This document shows, piece after piece, positions 10,167 to 23,486 of a stretch of DNA of 64,000 nucleotides. The notes beneath the pieces are model-generated. The model did no database searches and was not told the origin of the DNA. It saw nothing but the letters and a program-made list of their open reading frames with translations. The stretch comes from Demequina litorisediminis (GTDB lineage: Bacteria; Actinomycetota; Actinomycetes; Actinomycetales; Demequinaceae), in the NCBI RefSeq assembly GCF_030161615.1, contig NZ_BSUN01000001.1, forward strand, positions 1,240,001 through 1,304,000, written 5' to 3'. Position 1 is the first letter of the stretch. Each line of letters starts with the position of its first letter. A program made the translations under genes and the position numbers.

Positions 10167-12436
10167 CCGTCCTCCCCGCGCACCAGCCGCACCTCGAGGT
10201 CACCGAGGATCAGCGTTCCCGTGATCTCGATGCTCTGCGCCGCGCCGGCCTCGGTCTCGACTCCATCGGCGCCGCGCACGAACGTGCCGTTGGTCGATCC
10301 CATGTCGGTGACGTACCAGGTTGTCGTTACGGGGTTCGAGGCGCGCGTGAACCTTGGACATGGTGCGCGTGGCGTCGGCGATGCCGATGCGGTCGGCAGC
10401 GGCGCTCGCGGTGGCGCGGCCGATGATCACGGCCGATTCGGGAAGGTCGTAGGTGTCGGTGCCGACCTTGAGGCGCCACACCGTCCGTCGACGCGTCGCG
10501 ATGACCGTGCGGTCGTCCGCGTCTGCCTCGGCGGCGTCGGGCGCTTCGACGGGTGCAGGCGGCACGGGGGCGAGGACGGCGGTGGTGATGAGCGCGTCAT
10601 TCGCTGCCTCGACGCGGGGCAGCGGCGTCGGCGCGGCCGCGGGGGCGGGCGTCTCCTCGCCTGCGGACTGGGGGGCCGATGCCTGCGCCTGGCGGCGTGC
10701 CTCCACCAGCCAGTCCGGCTCAGCGGCGTCGTCCACGGGACCTGCGCCGTACGGCGAGACCGATGCGGTGACCGCCGGGGGCTCCGTGGCCCGCTCGGGT
10801 GCGGCATCGACGGCGGCCTGAGACTCGCCCTCGGCGTCTGCCGCGGTGCGGCGCGCGGTGAGGTACGGCGAGAGCGCAAACGTGTCCGCGGGCGGTTCCC
10901 CTGCTTCCACCGGCTCTGCCGCGGGCTCTGCCGCCGCTGCGTCGGTGACCGCGAGTTCCGGCTCTGCCGCCGCTGCTGCGTCGGTGACTGCGAGTTCCGG
11001 CTCGGGCGCGGTCTCCGGCTCCGGCACGGGCACCACCGGGGCGGCGGCTGCGTCAGGTTCCGGCTCGCCAACAACGGGCTGCGGCTCCTCGGCCACGGGG
11101 GCCACGTCGGCGGCCGCCACGAGCGGGATGGCGGCCGACGCCGCCTCGAGGTTGGGGGCGGACAGCGTCGGCACATCGTCGGCCGACGGTGCCGAGAGGG
11201 GCCGCAGATCTGCCGGCGGCGCGGCGGGCTCCGGCGGGGCGAAGGGCGAGACACGCACCGGCACCTCGGGCTCGGGCGGGGTGACGGAGGCCCAGGTGGG
11301 ACGCGGCATGACCGCGTCCTCGGGGGCGGGCGGTTCGGCCGTGCCCGCGGCCCAGCCGGGGGCAAGGAGCCGATGAACGCCTGCGTATCGTTGGGCGCCG
11401 CCACGGACTCGGGGGCATCGGCGGCCGTGTCGAAGGCTCGCGGCTCTTCCACCGCTGGTTCGGTCGCAGCGGGCTCCGCAGCGCCAAACTCACCGGTGGC
11501 CGGCGCGGGCACCTCGGGGACCGGCTCCGACCACGGAAGGGCAAGACCGGCCGGCTCGGACTCGGGCCGCGGCTCCGCGACCGGTGCGGACGGTGCCGAG
11601 GGTGTCCGGGTGCCGTCGTCGGTAATGACGGCGGCCCACGAGCCGGTGACGGGGGCGGGTTCCGCGGGCGCCTCAGGAGCGGACGCCTCGGGAGCGGACG
11701 CCTCGGGCCCTGCGGGAGCAGGCGCCTGAGGCGCAGGTGCGTCGGGGACGAAAGGCTCGGGTACCTCCGATGCGGATGCCGCGACAGGCGGCGCATACGG
11801 AGAGGGCGCCTGGGCCGCCCGCTGCTCGGGCGTCGCCCAGCCCGATGCTGCGGGCGCCGCGTCCGGCCCCGTCGCAAAGGACGAGGCGTCGACGGCGCTG
11901 GAACGGATGGGCGCATCGGACGGCGCGGAGGCGCGGCGCGCGGCATCGTCGGTGCGGCCGCCCATGTTGTACGGGCCCCAGCCCATGACCGATGCCCAGA
12001 TGGGCGGCGAGACGGCGGCGACCCAGGCCAGGGCAGCGGGGGCACGCAGCCGCAATTCGATGGTGCCCGAGCCGTAGATCCACAGCACCCAGCCAGCGAG
12101 CGAGCCGAGCACGTTCACGGCGGAACCGACCACGAGGGCGAGCCTTGCCCACGCGGGGGCCGCATCCACCTGGTCCACGTAGACCCCGAGACCCACCACC
12201 GCGGCGACGGCACCCGCGAGGGCGATGCCGCGTGCGAGGCCCACCGCGAGGCGCGACATCCGCGCCGCCTGGGCGGCAGCCATCCAGCGCAGCACCGGCA
12301 CGAATGCCTGCCACGACGGCAGGCCTACCTTGCGCAGCACCGCGCCGAGCGCGAGTCCCATCCACACCAGATCGATGATCAGGGCGATCACGAGGGGAGC
12401 GAAATACAGCGGGCCGATCACCAACATCGAGTTCAT
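10163..12436 (-). CDS. Membrane protein with C-terminal FHA phosphothreonine-binding domain
   Basis: About 755 residues in three parts. Residues 1-170 have several hydrophobic helices (LVIGPLYFAPLVIALIIDLV and on), like DUF5684-type membrane modules. A ~480-residue Ala/Pro/Glu-rich linker follows. The last ~100 residues are an FHA domain with GRATAS, SKVHARLEPRND and DMGSTNGTFV, which would bind phosphothreonine. Just before the FHA domain lies ADDRTVIATRR, matching the repeats of the neighbouring DDATRL protein. Frames are joined near 11370 (ATCGGCTCC, read as ATCGAGCTCC) and near 10322 (AACCTGG, probably AACAGCTGG). Overlaps the gene before (TGA/ATG at 12433-12436) and PP2C after it. Confidence 0.85.
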
Positions 12437-15014
12437 CCTCGACTGCCATCCTTCCTGCCCCGGCGAGATGCCGTGCGTGAGCGACTGCCTCGGCGGGCGG
12501 TCGCCCCAGTGTGGTCGCTGCGCCACTGCGGACGCGCCGTTGACTGCGGCGTGGCGGCATCCGCGCTCGATGAGCCGGTCGCGTGCCACAACGAGCGTAG
12601 CGACAACCGCATGCGGAGCCGGCGCCACCATCCACGAGTCGTCAACCAGTGGCGACGGTCCTCCTCGACCAGGTCCCAGAACCGCGCCGCATCGGCCGGG
12701 TCGGTGCCCTGCCCCGAGAACGTGGCACGGTCGGTCATGGTCGCAAGCGCGGCACCGTGCGGGGTGGCGTACGCTGCGGCGACCTCGGAACGCGTGGCCA
12801 GCGGCATGGCATCGAGCCCGGCGTCCGCGGCGAGATCGAGGTATTCATCCCAGCCGCCATGCACGGCATCGGCCGGAGCACGGCCCTTGCGGCGGCGGCG
12901 CCTGACGATCTTCCACACCACGATGGCGACGATGGGGCCGATGAGCACCAGCAGCGCGAGCAGGCTTGCGCCCACGATCTTCGCGACAGGCAGCCACCAG
13001 GCCTCGGCCTCGGGCTCCGTGATCTCCGGCGGCTCGGAGTCGTCCGACGTGCCACGCTGCGTGGCGGGCGGCACGATCGCCTCGGCATTCTCGGGGTCAA
13101 GGGGCGACGCGAACTCGGGGTCACGCTGCGACGTGATGTCCGGAGCCACGGGGTTCGCGTGCTGAGGCGTAACATCGATCGCCACCCACGCGCCCGAGGA
13201 CCCCTGGACCTCAACCCAGGCCGACATGTTGCCGCCGCGGCACTCGCCACCGTCGCAGACCGCCGCAACGTCCTGGTCCTCCGTGGCAAGGCGCGCGCCC
13301 AGCACCACTCGTGACGGGTAGCCCATGGTGGAGGCGATGAGCGCGACCGCGGTGGCGAACTGTTCGTCGTCGCCCGCGGCCGCGACCAGTTCGGCGTCGC
13401 TCGCACCGTCGCCCACCTCGGCCGCGCGCTCGTTCAGCGCGGTGAAGAGGCGGTCGATGCGGTCATACGAGTGGCCGGCTGCCGAGGACACAAAGGTGTA
13501 TTCGCCGAGTTCCTGCTCCCAGCGCGCGGCCGCCTCATCGTTCTGAAGGGCGTGGCTGAGGTACCCGCGATCACGCAGGCGCTGCACGAGCCTGCGCAAG
13601 GCCCTCGCCGTCGCGCGAGACCTCCTGAGCCGCCACCCAGTCGCGCAGCGAGTCCGGGATGAGCGAGGCCTGGACCGAGCCGGTGCCGGGAGGGGCACCA
13701 AGGTCAGAGGCCGTGAGGTCGTCATTGACGTAGCCGGTGGTCGAGTAGGTGTCGCCCGTGGCGACTCCCGACTGCAGGGCCATGACCCCGGCATCGGCCT
13801 CCGGCAGGTAATAGAAACTGTCCACGAGCCGAGCGCGGCGCGCGCCGCCAAACGTGACGGACCCCAACTCCCCCACCATCGGCACCCACACGCCGCCGCC
13901 CGAGGCGATGGCGACGGTGGCGCTGACCTCCTCGGCACCATCCGGGCCAGGGAGCGATGAGGGAACGCGCTGGAAGCGGGCGGGGGACTGCCCCTCGGGC
14001 GCCTGAGCGCTGTACGCATTGCCATCGAAGTACGGCAAGGACGCGACGCGGACCCGATCCGAGGCGCCCTCCGTGATGGTCACGGTGAACAGGACGTTGT
14101 CGTACGCCTCATCGCCGAAGTACTCGCGGAACGATGCCAGCGGAGTCACGGTGGAGTCAATGGTGAGCCTGCGGCTCGATGGCGCTGCGGGCCACCTCGC
14201 GCGGCGTGGATGCGGCCAGCGGCCCCGCTACCAGCACGGCCACGCAGATCGCGGCGATCAGCATCGCTCCACCCGCGGCGACCTCGGCAAGCAGCCGATG
14301 CCGCGGCGCCTTGGCGAGGTGTACGCCGCCGGCGGCTCGGGTCACCGAGATGGCACGGCCACGCTGATACGACGCACGCCACAGGAACCACGTCAGCATC
14401 ACGAGGAACAGGGCAAGCCCCACCACGAACTCGCGGCTCAGGAAGGTGCCAAGCGGGGCCCACGCCAAGGCATCGGCCCGCGCCGCCGGCCCAATGATGA
14501 TGGCGATAGCCTCGACGACTCCGAGCGTGACCGCCGCAAGCGCCCAGCGGCGCGCGGAACCCAGGGCCCACCAGACGGCGAGCAGCGTGCCGGTCAGGAG
14601 CAGCGCGAAGACGGGCACGATGGTGGCGCGGTACTCGCCAAGCGGCAACGGAAGGGTGACGATGTCCTTCCAGCCGAGCACCGGTCCCCTCACCAGTTCG
14701 ATGAAGGCCTGGAGGGCGCCATCGACGCCACTCGTTGCTCCGGGTACCACCAGGGTGATGCCGCCCACGACGTAGACCCCGGCCGCGAGCGCGGCGGCAC
14801 GTCCGCCACCCCAGCCCAGCCGGTCGCACAGCACGCCGATGGCCACGGCGGCGCCGATCGCCAACGCGGCCGATGCCAGGTAGCGGCTCGACTCGTAGAC
14901 CGGGTACAGGGTCCACGCCACGACCGCGGCGCCCGCGGCCATGAACAGGACGTTGAGCAGGACGAACGTGAGCGTCGTCGTGGGCTTGACGCTGGCCCTG
15001 CGGGTGCGGGCCAT
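12433..15014 (-). CDS. TgpA-like membrane protein with degenerate transglutaminase domain
   Basis: About 860 residues. The N-terminal ~250 residues have multiple membrane helices (DUF3488/TgpA type), followed by an extracellular domain, a transglutaminase-like fold and another helix (KIVGASLLALLVLIGPIVAI). The transglutaminase core reads GDDEQFATAVALIASTMGYP where active members have G-x-C-x-x-F-A, and NMSAWVEV where they have HAWVEV; only the Asp of AIDVTP remains. Cys and His are therefore lost in a region without frame problems, so I expect no protease or transamidase activity. Frames are joined at CAGGCTC near 14170 and 13605. The start ATG overlaps the DUF58 stop (TGATG). Confidence 0.85.
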
Positions 15015-16404
15015 CACGCGGCACCTCGGGCGAGCAACTGGCGAAGGTCGTCGAGGATGCCGAGGCTCAGCAGGCGGGTGTGGCCCACCGCATGGAGGCC
15101 GGGCTCCGCCTGGGGTCGCACACCACGGCGGCCACGCCCACATCGCCGGGGAAGGCGAGGGCCGCCGAGGCGATGTCGGCGAGGGTTGCGTGCGAGCCCG
15201 TCACGAGGAACGCGAGCGACGTGTCCTGGGTGACCTCCACGAGCATGCGTGTCAGGGTGGGCATCGACACCACCTGCAGGCTGGCCTCGACACCGGAGAG
15301 GTCGTCGAGCAGGCGGCGGGGGTGGCGACCGCGAGCCTGTTCGAGGGAGCGCACCGACGTGCGGGCGAACTCGGGAACCTCGCCGGAGACCACCACCTGC
15401 ACGTCCCGGCCGTCGCGGATAGCGCGCACGGCGAGCGATCCGGCGGCGGAGACGGCCATCTCGAACTCTTGGTCGTCGGCGTAGTTGGCCTCGTCGAGGT
15501 CCAGGACGATCGACAGCGTGGACCGCCGGGTCTCCTCGAACTGGCGCACCATGAGCGTGCCGGTCTTCGCGGTCGACTTCCAGTGGATCTGGCGCTGCGC
15601 GTCACCACGGGCGTACTCGCGCACCGCGTGGAAGGAGATGTCCTCGTTGGTGAGGCTGCGGGTGGAGCGCCCCTCGAGGTCGCGCACAAAGCCCTGCGAC
15701 GTACTGGGCACCGCGATGGTGACGGGATGGATGTACAGCGTCTGGACATCGGCCCAGTGGAACGTGCGCTGGAGCAGGCGCATGGGGTCTGAGCGCACCG
15801 TGGTGGCGGGGCCCACGTCGATGATGCCGCGCCGTGCGGCGGGAATCACCACGGGTTCGGTGTGTTCGTGGCCGCGCCGCAGCAGCGGCACGTGGAAGTC
15901 GATCAGCCCCTCGCCCACCGGCACGTCCACCCGCCCCGGCAGCGCCACGCGAGCGTTGGGGTTGCGCACCACGATCTCCGCGGCGGCATCGTGACCCGCG
16001 ACCACCGATTCGTGGAGGAGCCGGAAGTCCACCTCGTAGGGCTCACGGCCCAGGAGGAACGGCAGGGCGATGAGGAGGAGGACGAAGCCCACGGCGGCGC
16101 CGATGAGGAACTCCGCCCAGCCGAAGGCGAGGCCCACAATCAGGCCCGCCACGGTCCATGCGAACACGGCCCAGCCGGCGGCGGTGGTGACGGATCGCAC
16201 CGTCGCCCATGCGGCCGTGCTCCACCGCGTCACCGTCCGTGCGACTCGCAGCGCCCACAGTCCCAGCGCTACCCACCGACCGTGCACCTCGTCCGCCACC
16301 TGGGTGTGCGTCCGCGTGGTGGCGCGCGTGTGCCCCGTACGGGTGTGTTCCGTACGGGTGCGCGTGTGGGTGTCGCCGCGACGACGCCGGGTCGAGGTCG
16401 CCAT
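15014..16404 (-). CDS. DUF58 domain membrane protein
   Basis: The standard partner of MoxR ATPases; DUF58 proteins carry a vWA-like fold. Two membrane helices near residues 65-110 (VFAWTVAGLIVGLAF, LLIALPFLLG) precede a beta-rich section and the DUF58 signature REYARGDAQRQIHWKSTAKTG followed by VRQFEETRRSTLSIVLDLDE. The N-terminus is a Thr/Arg-rich basic tail. The C-terminus is frame-shifted near 15113; restored, it ends HAVGHTRLLSLGILDDLRQL before a TGA overlapping the next ATG. About 463 residues. It starts 3 bp after the MoxR stop. Confidence 0.9.
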
Positions 16405-16407
16405 CCG

Positions 16408-17374
16408 TTAGCGGAGGTCCTGCTGGCTCGGGGGCGCGGTGTCGAGGAGGATCTGGCCGATAACCGCGGTGGCGGTCACGCCGTCGAACTCCGCCTCGGG
16501 GTCGAGGATGAGGCGGTGTGCGAGGACGGGCTCGGCGAGCGTCTTCACGTCATCGGGGGTGACGTAGGTGCGGCCGTGGCCGAGCGCCCAGGCGCGGCAG
16601 CCACGCGCGAGCGCGAGCGCGCCACGCACCGAGACGCCGAGGCGCACCTGAGTGGCCGAACGCGTCGCATCGACGATGCGGGCGATGTAGTCGAGGATCA
16701 GCGGGCTGGTGTGGGCCTGGCTCGCCAGCGCACTCATGGCCGCGATGGTCTGGAGCTCTGCGATCTGCGGCACCGTGACCTTCGCGGGACGGCCCGCGTC
16801 GAGGATCTGCAACGTGGCACCGTGGTCGGGGTAGCCCAGCGACGTACGCATCATGAAGCGGTCGAGCCTGAGCCTCGGGCAGCGGGTATGTTCCCGCCTG
16901 CTCCACGGGGTTCTGGGTGGCGACCACCATGAAGGGCGAGCCTGCCGAGCGGGTGACGCCGTCGACCGTGACGGAGCCCTCCTCCATGACCTCCAGCAGC
17001 GCCGACTGCGTCTTGGGCGACGCGCGGTTGATCTCATCCGCGAGCACCACGTTGGCAAACACGGGGCCTGCGTGGAACTCGAAGGAGCCCTTGGACTGGT
17101 CGAACACCGTGATGCCGGTGACGTCGCCGGGAAGCAGGTCGGGCGTGAACTGGATACGCGTGTTGGTGCCCTTGATGGTCTGCGCGAGTGCGCGGGCGAG
17201 CGACGTCTTTCCCGTTCCCGGCACGTCTTCGAGCAGCAGGTGACCCTGCGACACCATCGCGGTGAAGGCCAGTTCCACCACGTGACGCTTGCCCAGCACG
17301 GCACGCTCGACGTTGTCGGTGAGCGCCGCGAACGTGGCGGTGAACCACTCGGACTGCTCGTCGGTGACGGTCAT
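16408..17374 (-). CDS. MoxR family AAA+ ATPase
   Basis: A 322-residue AAA+ ATPase thought to act as a chaperone for vWA/DUF58 partner proteins. Walker A is [12 protein letters not shown] (about residues 49-60), Walker B is [16 protein letters not shown], sensor 1 is MVVATQNP, and the MoxR signature [16 protein letters not shown] is complete once the extra G in CAGGCTC near 16870 is removed. It lies 46 bp after the giant surface gene and 3 bp before DUF58, so it belongs to the same operon. Confidence 0.95.
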
Positions 17375-17420
17375 GCTTGCTCCTTCGGTGTGCGGATCAG
17401 GGGGACGGCCGATGCCGTGG

Positions 17421-20400
17421 TCAAGGGCTCGGGCTCGGTGACGGGGTCACGCTGGGCTCGGGTTCCGGCTCAGGTTCGGTCGCAGAGTTATCGCGGCTCA
17501 ACGCCCGCGGCGAGAAGGTCTCGATGCCCGCGAGGGCACCCTGGAAGTCGACCGTGACCTTCACCCGGTCGATGTCCCACTGAACGTCGGTCGGCTGGCC
17601 CCATCGATCACGCCACTCGTACGACACGGTGTAGTCGCCGCCCTGAGCCGCAACCGACATGTTCACGTGCCGGTCCGAGTCGGTGACGGTGCACGCCGTG
17701 ATGCTCACGCTCGTGGGGTAGGCACGCTGGTCGCTGACCGGTCCAACGGTCGACGTGTTGTCGGAGCACGACGCGCCCGAGCCTAGGAACGTCGGGCAGT
17801 ATCGCGCGGTGACCGTGGGCCGGCTGCCGAACGCGTTCTCGAGGGAGAAGTTCGTGGTCGCACCGGCGCCATTCACGACGTAGCGGAGTTCGAACCCTGC
17901 CGGGGCCCTGTCCACCTCTGGACCCCACCATCGGGTCTCACAGGAGAACGCGTTGAAGCCTGTCCGGCACGTGTCGCCAACGTCATATCCCTTGGTGACG
18001 CGGGGCGCACCCGGGTCCCTGTACGCGTAGACGTCGTCCACGGCGATGGTGGCCGTGCCGTAGGCGGTGTCCTTCCAGCGGCTCTCCGCGCACACGGTGA
18101 AGTCGATCAGGGTGTTGGAGTCCACGCCGACGGTGATGCTCACGGAGCCGCCGCTGGCCGTGGTGTTGGGGGTGCAGCGGCTGTTGTTGGGCGCGACTCC
18201 CACGAGCGTGGTGCTACCGGCGCCCGCGCTCGCCACGTCGACCGAGAAGGTGACCTTGTCACCGGCATCGTTCGCGTCCCACGACGCGTTCGAGATCTTG
18301 GGGCCACCCACGCCGTTCGCGGTGATCGCGACGCTCTCGCCCTGTGCGCTGGAGGTGCCCACGGGCGGCAGTTCAAACCGGGTGACGGGGGTGATGACCA
18401 CGCGGGTGGGCTCGTTGGAGCCGACGCTCAGGCCCGCGACGGACACCGTGCCGCGGCCGTTGACCGAGACGGTCTTGCTCTCGCCACCCTCGGCAACGAT
18501 GTTCACCGCCTGAGTGGAGTCGTCGACGATGCTCATCGAGACATCCACCTTGCCGCCCGCGTCGCCTGCCTGCGACGGCTTCCAGGTGACCTTGGTCGGC
18601 TTCGCGGGGGCGCGTACGACCAGGCCGTGGTTTGGACGGACTTCGCGGACGTGCCGACCTCGTTGACGGCGACCACCGCGTAGGTGCCCTTGTCTCCATT
18701 GGTGAGACCGGTGATCTGCGAGCACACGCCCTTGGCGGTGCAGGTGGCGACCTCGGCGCCGTCGCGCGTCACGCGGAAACCCGTGATCGCCGGGTACGAC
18801 TTCGCGGCCGCTCCTGGGCTCACGGCGAGGGTGACGGTGCGGTCGCCGTAGGCGGTCTGCGACACCGAACCGGGCGCGCCGGGGTAGCCCTGAAGGTCGA
18901 CGCTGACGCGGCCCAGGCGGTCGCCCGAGGAGAGCCTGCCCTGCGCATCGCGCACTACAAAGGTCGCGTCGCACGCGGCGCCGGCGGCATCGGACCCCCA
19001 CGAGGCCCGCACGGCGGTCTCGGACGAAACCTCGAACGAGACACCCTTGCAGGTGCCCTCCGAACTGACCGACACGAGCTCGAGCGGGGTATCAGGCAGC
19101 GGGTTGACCTCGCCGGAGGCGCCGATGACCGTGATCTCGCACGAACTTCCCGAGGCCTGCGAGCACTGCTTGACCGCATTGCCACCCTTGGGCAACTGCG
19201 ACGGTGCCGGACCCACCTTAAGCGCGAGCGTCACCGGGGGTGTATCGGGATCAGACGTGAGGGCCACCGTCACGGTATCGACAGCGCCAGGAATCGACGC
19301 GTCCTGCGCCGCCACCGTCAAGGTGGTGCCGGAGCGCTCGACCGTGAACTGTTCGCCCTGGTACGTCGCCTCGATGTCGACCTCGCGACCCACGGCACCA
19401 TCGGGCCACGACACCATGCCCGCCAGTTCGAAGGTGGCGGACTTGCCCGGCGCCACCTCGAGCGAGGCGCCGGTGAGGATGGGCTGCGGGGCCACGGGGA
19501 TGATGACGATCGGCACCGGCAGCAGCGTCGACTCGTCCTGACCCTCGACCGTGACGGGGATCTGGCAGGTGTCCGAGTACGGCTCGCCGGTGCCTGCGGT
19601 GTACCGCAACTGGGTGCCGGAGACCAGGGTGCAGGTGGCCTCGGCGCGCGCGCCCGACGTGGTGACGCCGTCGCCGTCGATCGTGAAGGCGGTGCCGGCG
19701 GGAAGCGCGATCAGGCGGGCAAGGTCGAAGTCGACGCTCTCACCCTCGTTGACCGTCGGCGGCTCGAAGTTTTCCTTGAGCGCCACCCGGAGATCCTCAG
19801 CGCCCGGCACTCGCAGGAAGCCATAGGAGACGACCTGCTCGCCAGCGAAGGCGGTGCCCGTGACCTGGAACGGGATCAGCCGCGCCTCCTGGGGAAGCGG
19901 TCCGGAGATGGTCCACCCGTCGACGGTGAGGTCCGTGGGCTCACCCCACAGCGACAGCGTGAGGGCACCGGCGTCGCCACCACCCCAGGCGACCTTGTCG
20001 GTCAGCACGTCGACGCCCGTCTCAAACGTGTCGCGGGTATCCGACGTCAGCACCGTGTCGGCGACGATCGGTACCGTGGCGATGGGCTCGCGCACGGCCT
20101 TCACGATGATGCGGCCGATGGCCGTGGAGCCGGAGTCGTTCGCCACCGTGTACGTGTAGGCGAGGGTGCCGGGCTCGGTGCCCACCTCGAGCGTGACGCG
20201 CTGGTCGTCGACGTCGATGATGTGGTCGGTCAGGCTCGCAAACTCCGCCGAGTCCGGATCGGCATCGGCCACCACCTGCTGCACCGTGAGGTTGCCGCCA
20301 CCGAGGTCCACGTCGTTGGCGGTGGGCGTGATGATGACGCGCCGGTCCTCGCCCACCTGCGCCTGGACATAGTCGGTGTAGGTCACGGGGCGCGGGTCGA

Positions 20401-23400
20401 GCCTGGGAAGCCAGGACGCCGATGTTCGCGGTGGCGACGGCCGTGGCACCGCGCGCGTCGATGACCGAGTACGTGAACGATGCCTGCCCGGAGTAGCCGG
20501 CGGGCGCGGTGTACACCAGCGACAGCCCGTCCGAGGAGACACGTGCGGCGCCGTTCTCGGGCTGGGACTCGATGCGCCGCAGCGCCACCGCGTCACCATC
20601 GGGGTCGATGCCTGTGCCCTCAAACGGCAGGCGGACCTCCTCGCCCGCCGCCACGCGCCCGCGCAACGCCAACGGAGTGGGCGCCGCGTTCGTCTCCGAG
20701 TCGAGCACCGTCACCACCACTCGGGCGGTGTCGGCCTGCGTGGGGTATCCCAGGATGTACGCGCCGTACTCAATGATGTACTCGCCCGGTTCATCGGGCG
20801 CGAGGTACCGCACCACGTTGCCTGCGGGGAACGCCAGGCCGCCGCCCTCGGACAGCGACACCGACGCCGGGTCCAGCGCGATCACGTTTCCTGCGGGGCC
20901 GATGTCGTTAGCCAGCACCGGGATGTCTGCCTGCGTGCCGACGCGCACGGTCAGGGAGTCGTCGACCGCCAGCGGCGTACTGGGCACGTCCGTGCCGAGC
21001 AAGATGACCGTGACCTCACCCTGCACCGTGCCCTCCGGGCGTCCGGTGCCGTCCGAGACGGTGTAATCCACGGTGCCGAGGGTGCCGGGCTGACCGTCAC
21101 CCGTGTCACCCGACAGCCTCAGCGCCGAGTGACCCACCGCATCGGCCGCGAGGCGCGCGCCGTCTGCCGGAGTGGTCACGAGGTCGCTCAGGAGCAGCAC
21201 CGAGCCGGCGGGATTCGTCACGGCCGCGAGCACGTCCACCGTGACGTCTTCGCTGGCACGCACAAACGCCGTCAGCGGCGTCGTGGTCAGGGTGGCGTCC
21301 TCCTCGGCGAGGACGTCGATGCGTGCCACGCCGCGGGCATCGGCCACGCCGTCCGAGACGGTGAAGTCCACGAGGTAGGCGCCGGGCTCCTTGGCCGCAA
21401 AGGTAAAGCCCACCACGCCCTGCGCGGTCTCGATCGCCGCATCGTCGTCGGGGCCGAGCGACGCCTCCGTCACCGTGAGTGGTCCGCGCGCGCCCGTGAC
21501 GTGGTCGTCCACCTCAACCGTGGTGGTGACCCCCGCGGACACCGTGACGGCCATGTCCCCCACGGTGAGATCGGGGTCGCCCACCACCGAGATCGACAGG
21601 TCCTTCTCGGCGGTCTCGCCGTGGGCGTCGGCGACCGTCACGTTGATCGGGATGGCCCCTGTCTCCGTGGACGAGGCATCGGTGTGCTGGAAGACCAGGC
21701 GGCCCTCTGGAGAGGCCGCGACGGCTCCCAGGTCCGATGCGGTGGTGCCTGATACCAGGTAGATCGGGTCACCCTCGGGGTCCACCCAGCCCGTGAGGAC
21801 GTCCGTGGTCACGGTGCCACCGGGGTTCACCTGAGGCGTGGGCCAATCCACCTGACAGTTCTCGACGCCACACCACACGGGAGGAGAGTTCTCACTCGGG
21901 TCCTTCACGGTCACCGTGACGGTGGCCGGCTCGGACATTAAGCCGTCGTCCGTGGTGCCATCGGTGATGGCATAGGTAAACGTGGCGCTGCCGGTCGCAT
22001 CGGCGGCAACGTCGATGACGAGCGCCTGGGCGTCGTCGGCCACCGCGACCGTGCCGAAGTTCGGGTCGAGTCCCGCGAGCGACGCGGGATCGATGGTGAG
22101 CACATCGGCATTCGCATCGTGGTCGTTCAGCAGCACCGGAAGCGCCACCTTGCGACCGGCTCGCACACCGAGCGCATCGTCCTCTGCCACGGGCGCACGC
22201 GGATCGGTGACCTCGGTCGCTACCTCGCGGTCGTCATCGGCCGCCTGGACATCGTCGTCGGGGTCCCACTCCTGCGACGAGGACACCAGCGCGCCGGAGG
22301 GAACGCTCCACACCCAGCCCGAGCGCGCCTCGTTGAGGATCATGCGCGACCCGTTGGACCGCAGTTGCGGCGCGCGACGGTCGCCGAGTGTCAGACCGTC
22401 GTAGTCGAGGGTGGTGGCGGTGGCGCCGCTCACCCACATGGTGCCCGGGCCTTCTCCTGCGGGCAGCCACGCGGTCACCACGCCCGCGCCAGAAGGCTGC
22501 TCCACGGGGCGCGCGGGTTCGCCGAGCGACACATCCGTCGAGCCCTGCACGCGGGTAGCGGCGGAGCCATCCAGGGCCACGCTCACCGCTCCAAACTCAT
22601 CGGCGATCACGACCTCGGTCGACGACGACCCCGACTCCTGAAGCAGTGCGCCCTCGACCGCAGGCGTCGCCACGGGCTCCGCGAGGTCCTGGACCCACAG
22701 TCGGCCGGTCTCCGCGTCGAGCAGCACCCACAGGTCACCCAGCCACGCGAGCCTGCATGTCGTCCGATGCAGGGCCATCGGGCAGGGAGGTGGTCGCGAC
22801 CACCTCACCCGTCACGGCATCGGCCGTCATCACCGAGCGGCGCTCGCCCGAATACGCGGCCACCCGTCCGTCCTCCGCCACCGCGAGGGCATCGGCCTGG
22901 AACTGAGGACGTTCTTCGCCCTCGGCGACCTCGGCCTGGGCGAACGGATCGAGTTCGCGGGGATCGACGGCCGAGCCATCGGATGCCAGACCCGCGTAGA
23001 CCGCACCGTCCTCGGTGAGATACCCCACCACGTCGCCGGCGCTCACGAGCATCTCGGTCCCTACTGGCGTCGACTGCGTCGCCTCGGGAGTCGACGGGTC
23101 GATGTCGTGCGGCATCGCCGTGTCGAGCGTCGTGACGGACCCGAGGTTGTCGGAGTACACCAGGAGGGTCGAATCGACCTGCACCAGATCGGTGGGTGAC
23201 GACACGCTCTTGACGGTGTCGACCTCCGCGACCGCCGTGTTGATCCGGGCGAAGCGCTGACCCGTGGACGTCTGCAGGGCCCACACCGCGGCGTTGTCGG
23301 CCTCGACCTCACGCTCATCGAATCCGGGAGCGAGGAAGGCTCCGCCTCCGACAAGCAGGATCAGGCCGCCCAAGCCGATGCGCCGCACTCGCCGCCACCG

Positions 23401-23469
23401 CGCCGCCGTCGCCCGGCCAAGGCCGGCCTCGACCGACCCCGCGGGCGCACCCTGACGCGCGCCGTTCAC
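17421..23469 (-). CDS. Giant (~2,000 residues) membrane-anchored Ig-like/cadherin-like repeat protein
   Basis: After a basic N-terminus, one membrane helix ([18 protein letters not shown], ~32-50) would anchor the protein with the bulk outside. Residues ~55-420 look like a beta-propeller (repeated VLL, DLVQVDS and TVTLDT strands). Then come many ~90-residue cadherin/Ig-like repeats, several with AEDDAL...LPVLLNDHD or SPPVWCG-type linkers and T-V-T-V-x-D endings, a fibronectin-III-like unit starting [13 protein letters not shown], a Cys-rich C-terminal part, and a tail of EP and SP repeats. No LPXTG signal. Frames are joined at CAGGCTC near 22754 and 20407 and at a C5 run near 18610. It starts 17 bp after the kinase gene and is probably its main envelope partner; ligand unknown. 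Confidence 0.85.
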
Positions 23470-23486
23470 GCTTCCCCCACGGCACG

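Noticed and set aside
9726-20464. Very long open frames on the plus strand opposite the kinase operon (over 600 codons near 9.7-11.7 kb and 18.6-20.5 kb)
   Set aside because: Their translations are low-complexity Gly/Arg/His/Val text without motifs; they mirror real genes on the minus strand in GC-rich DNA.
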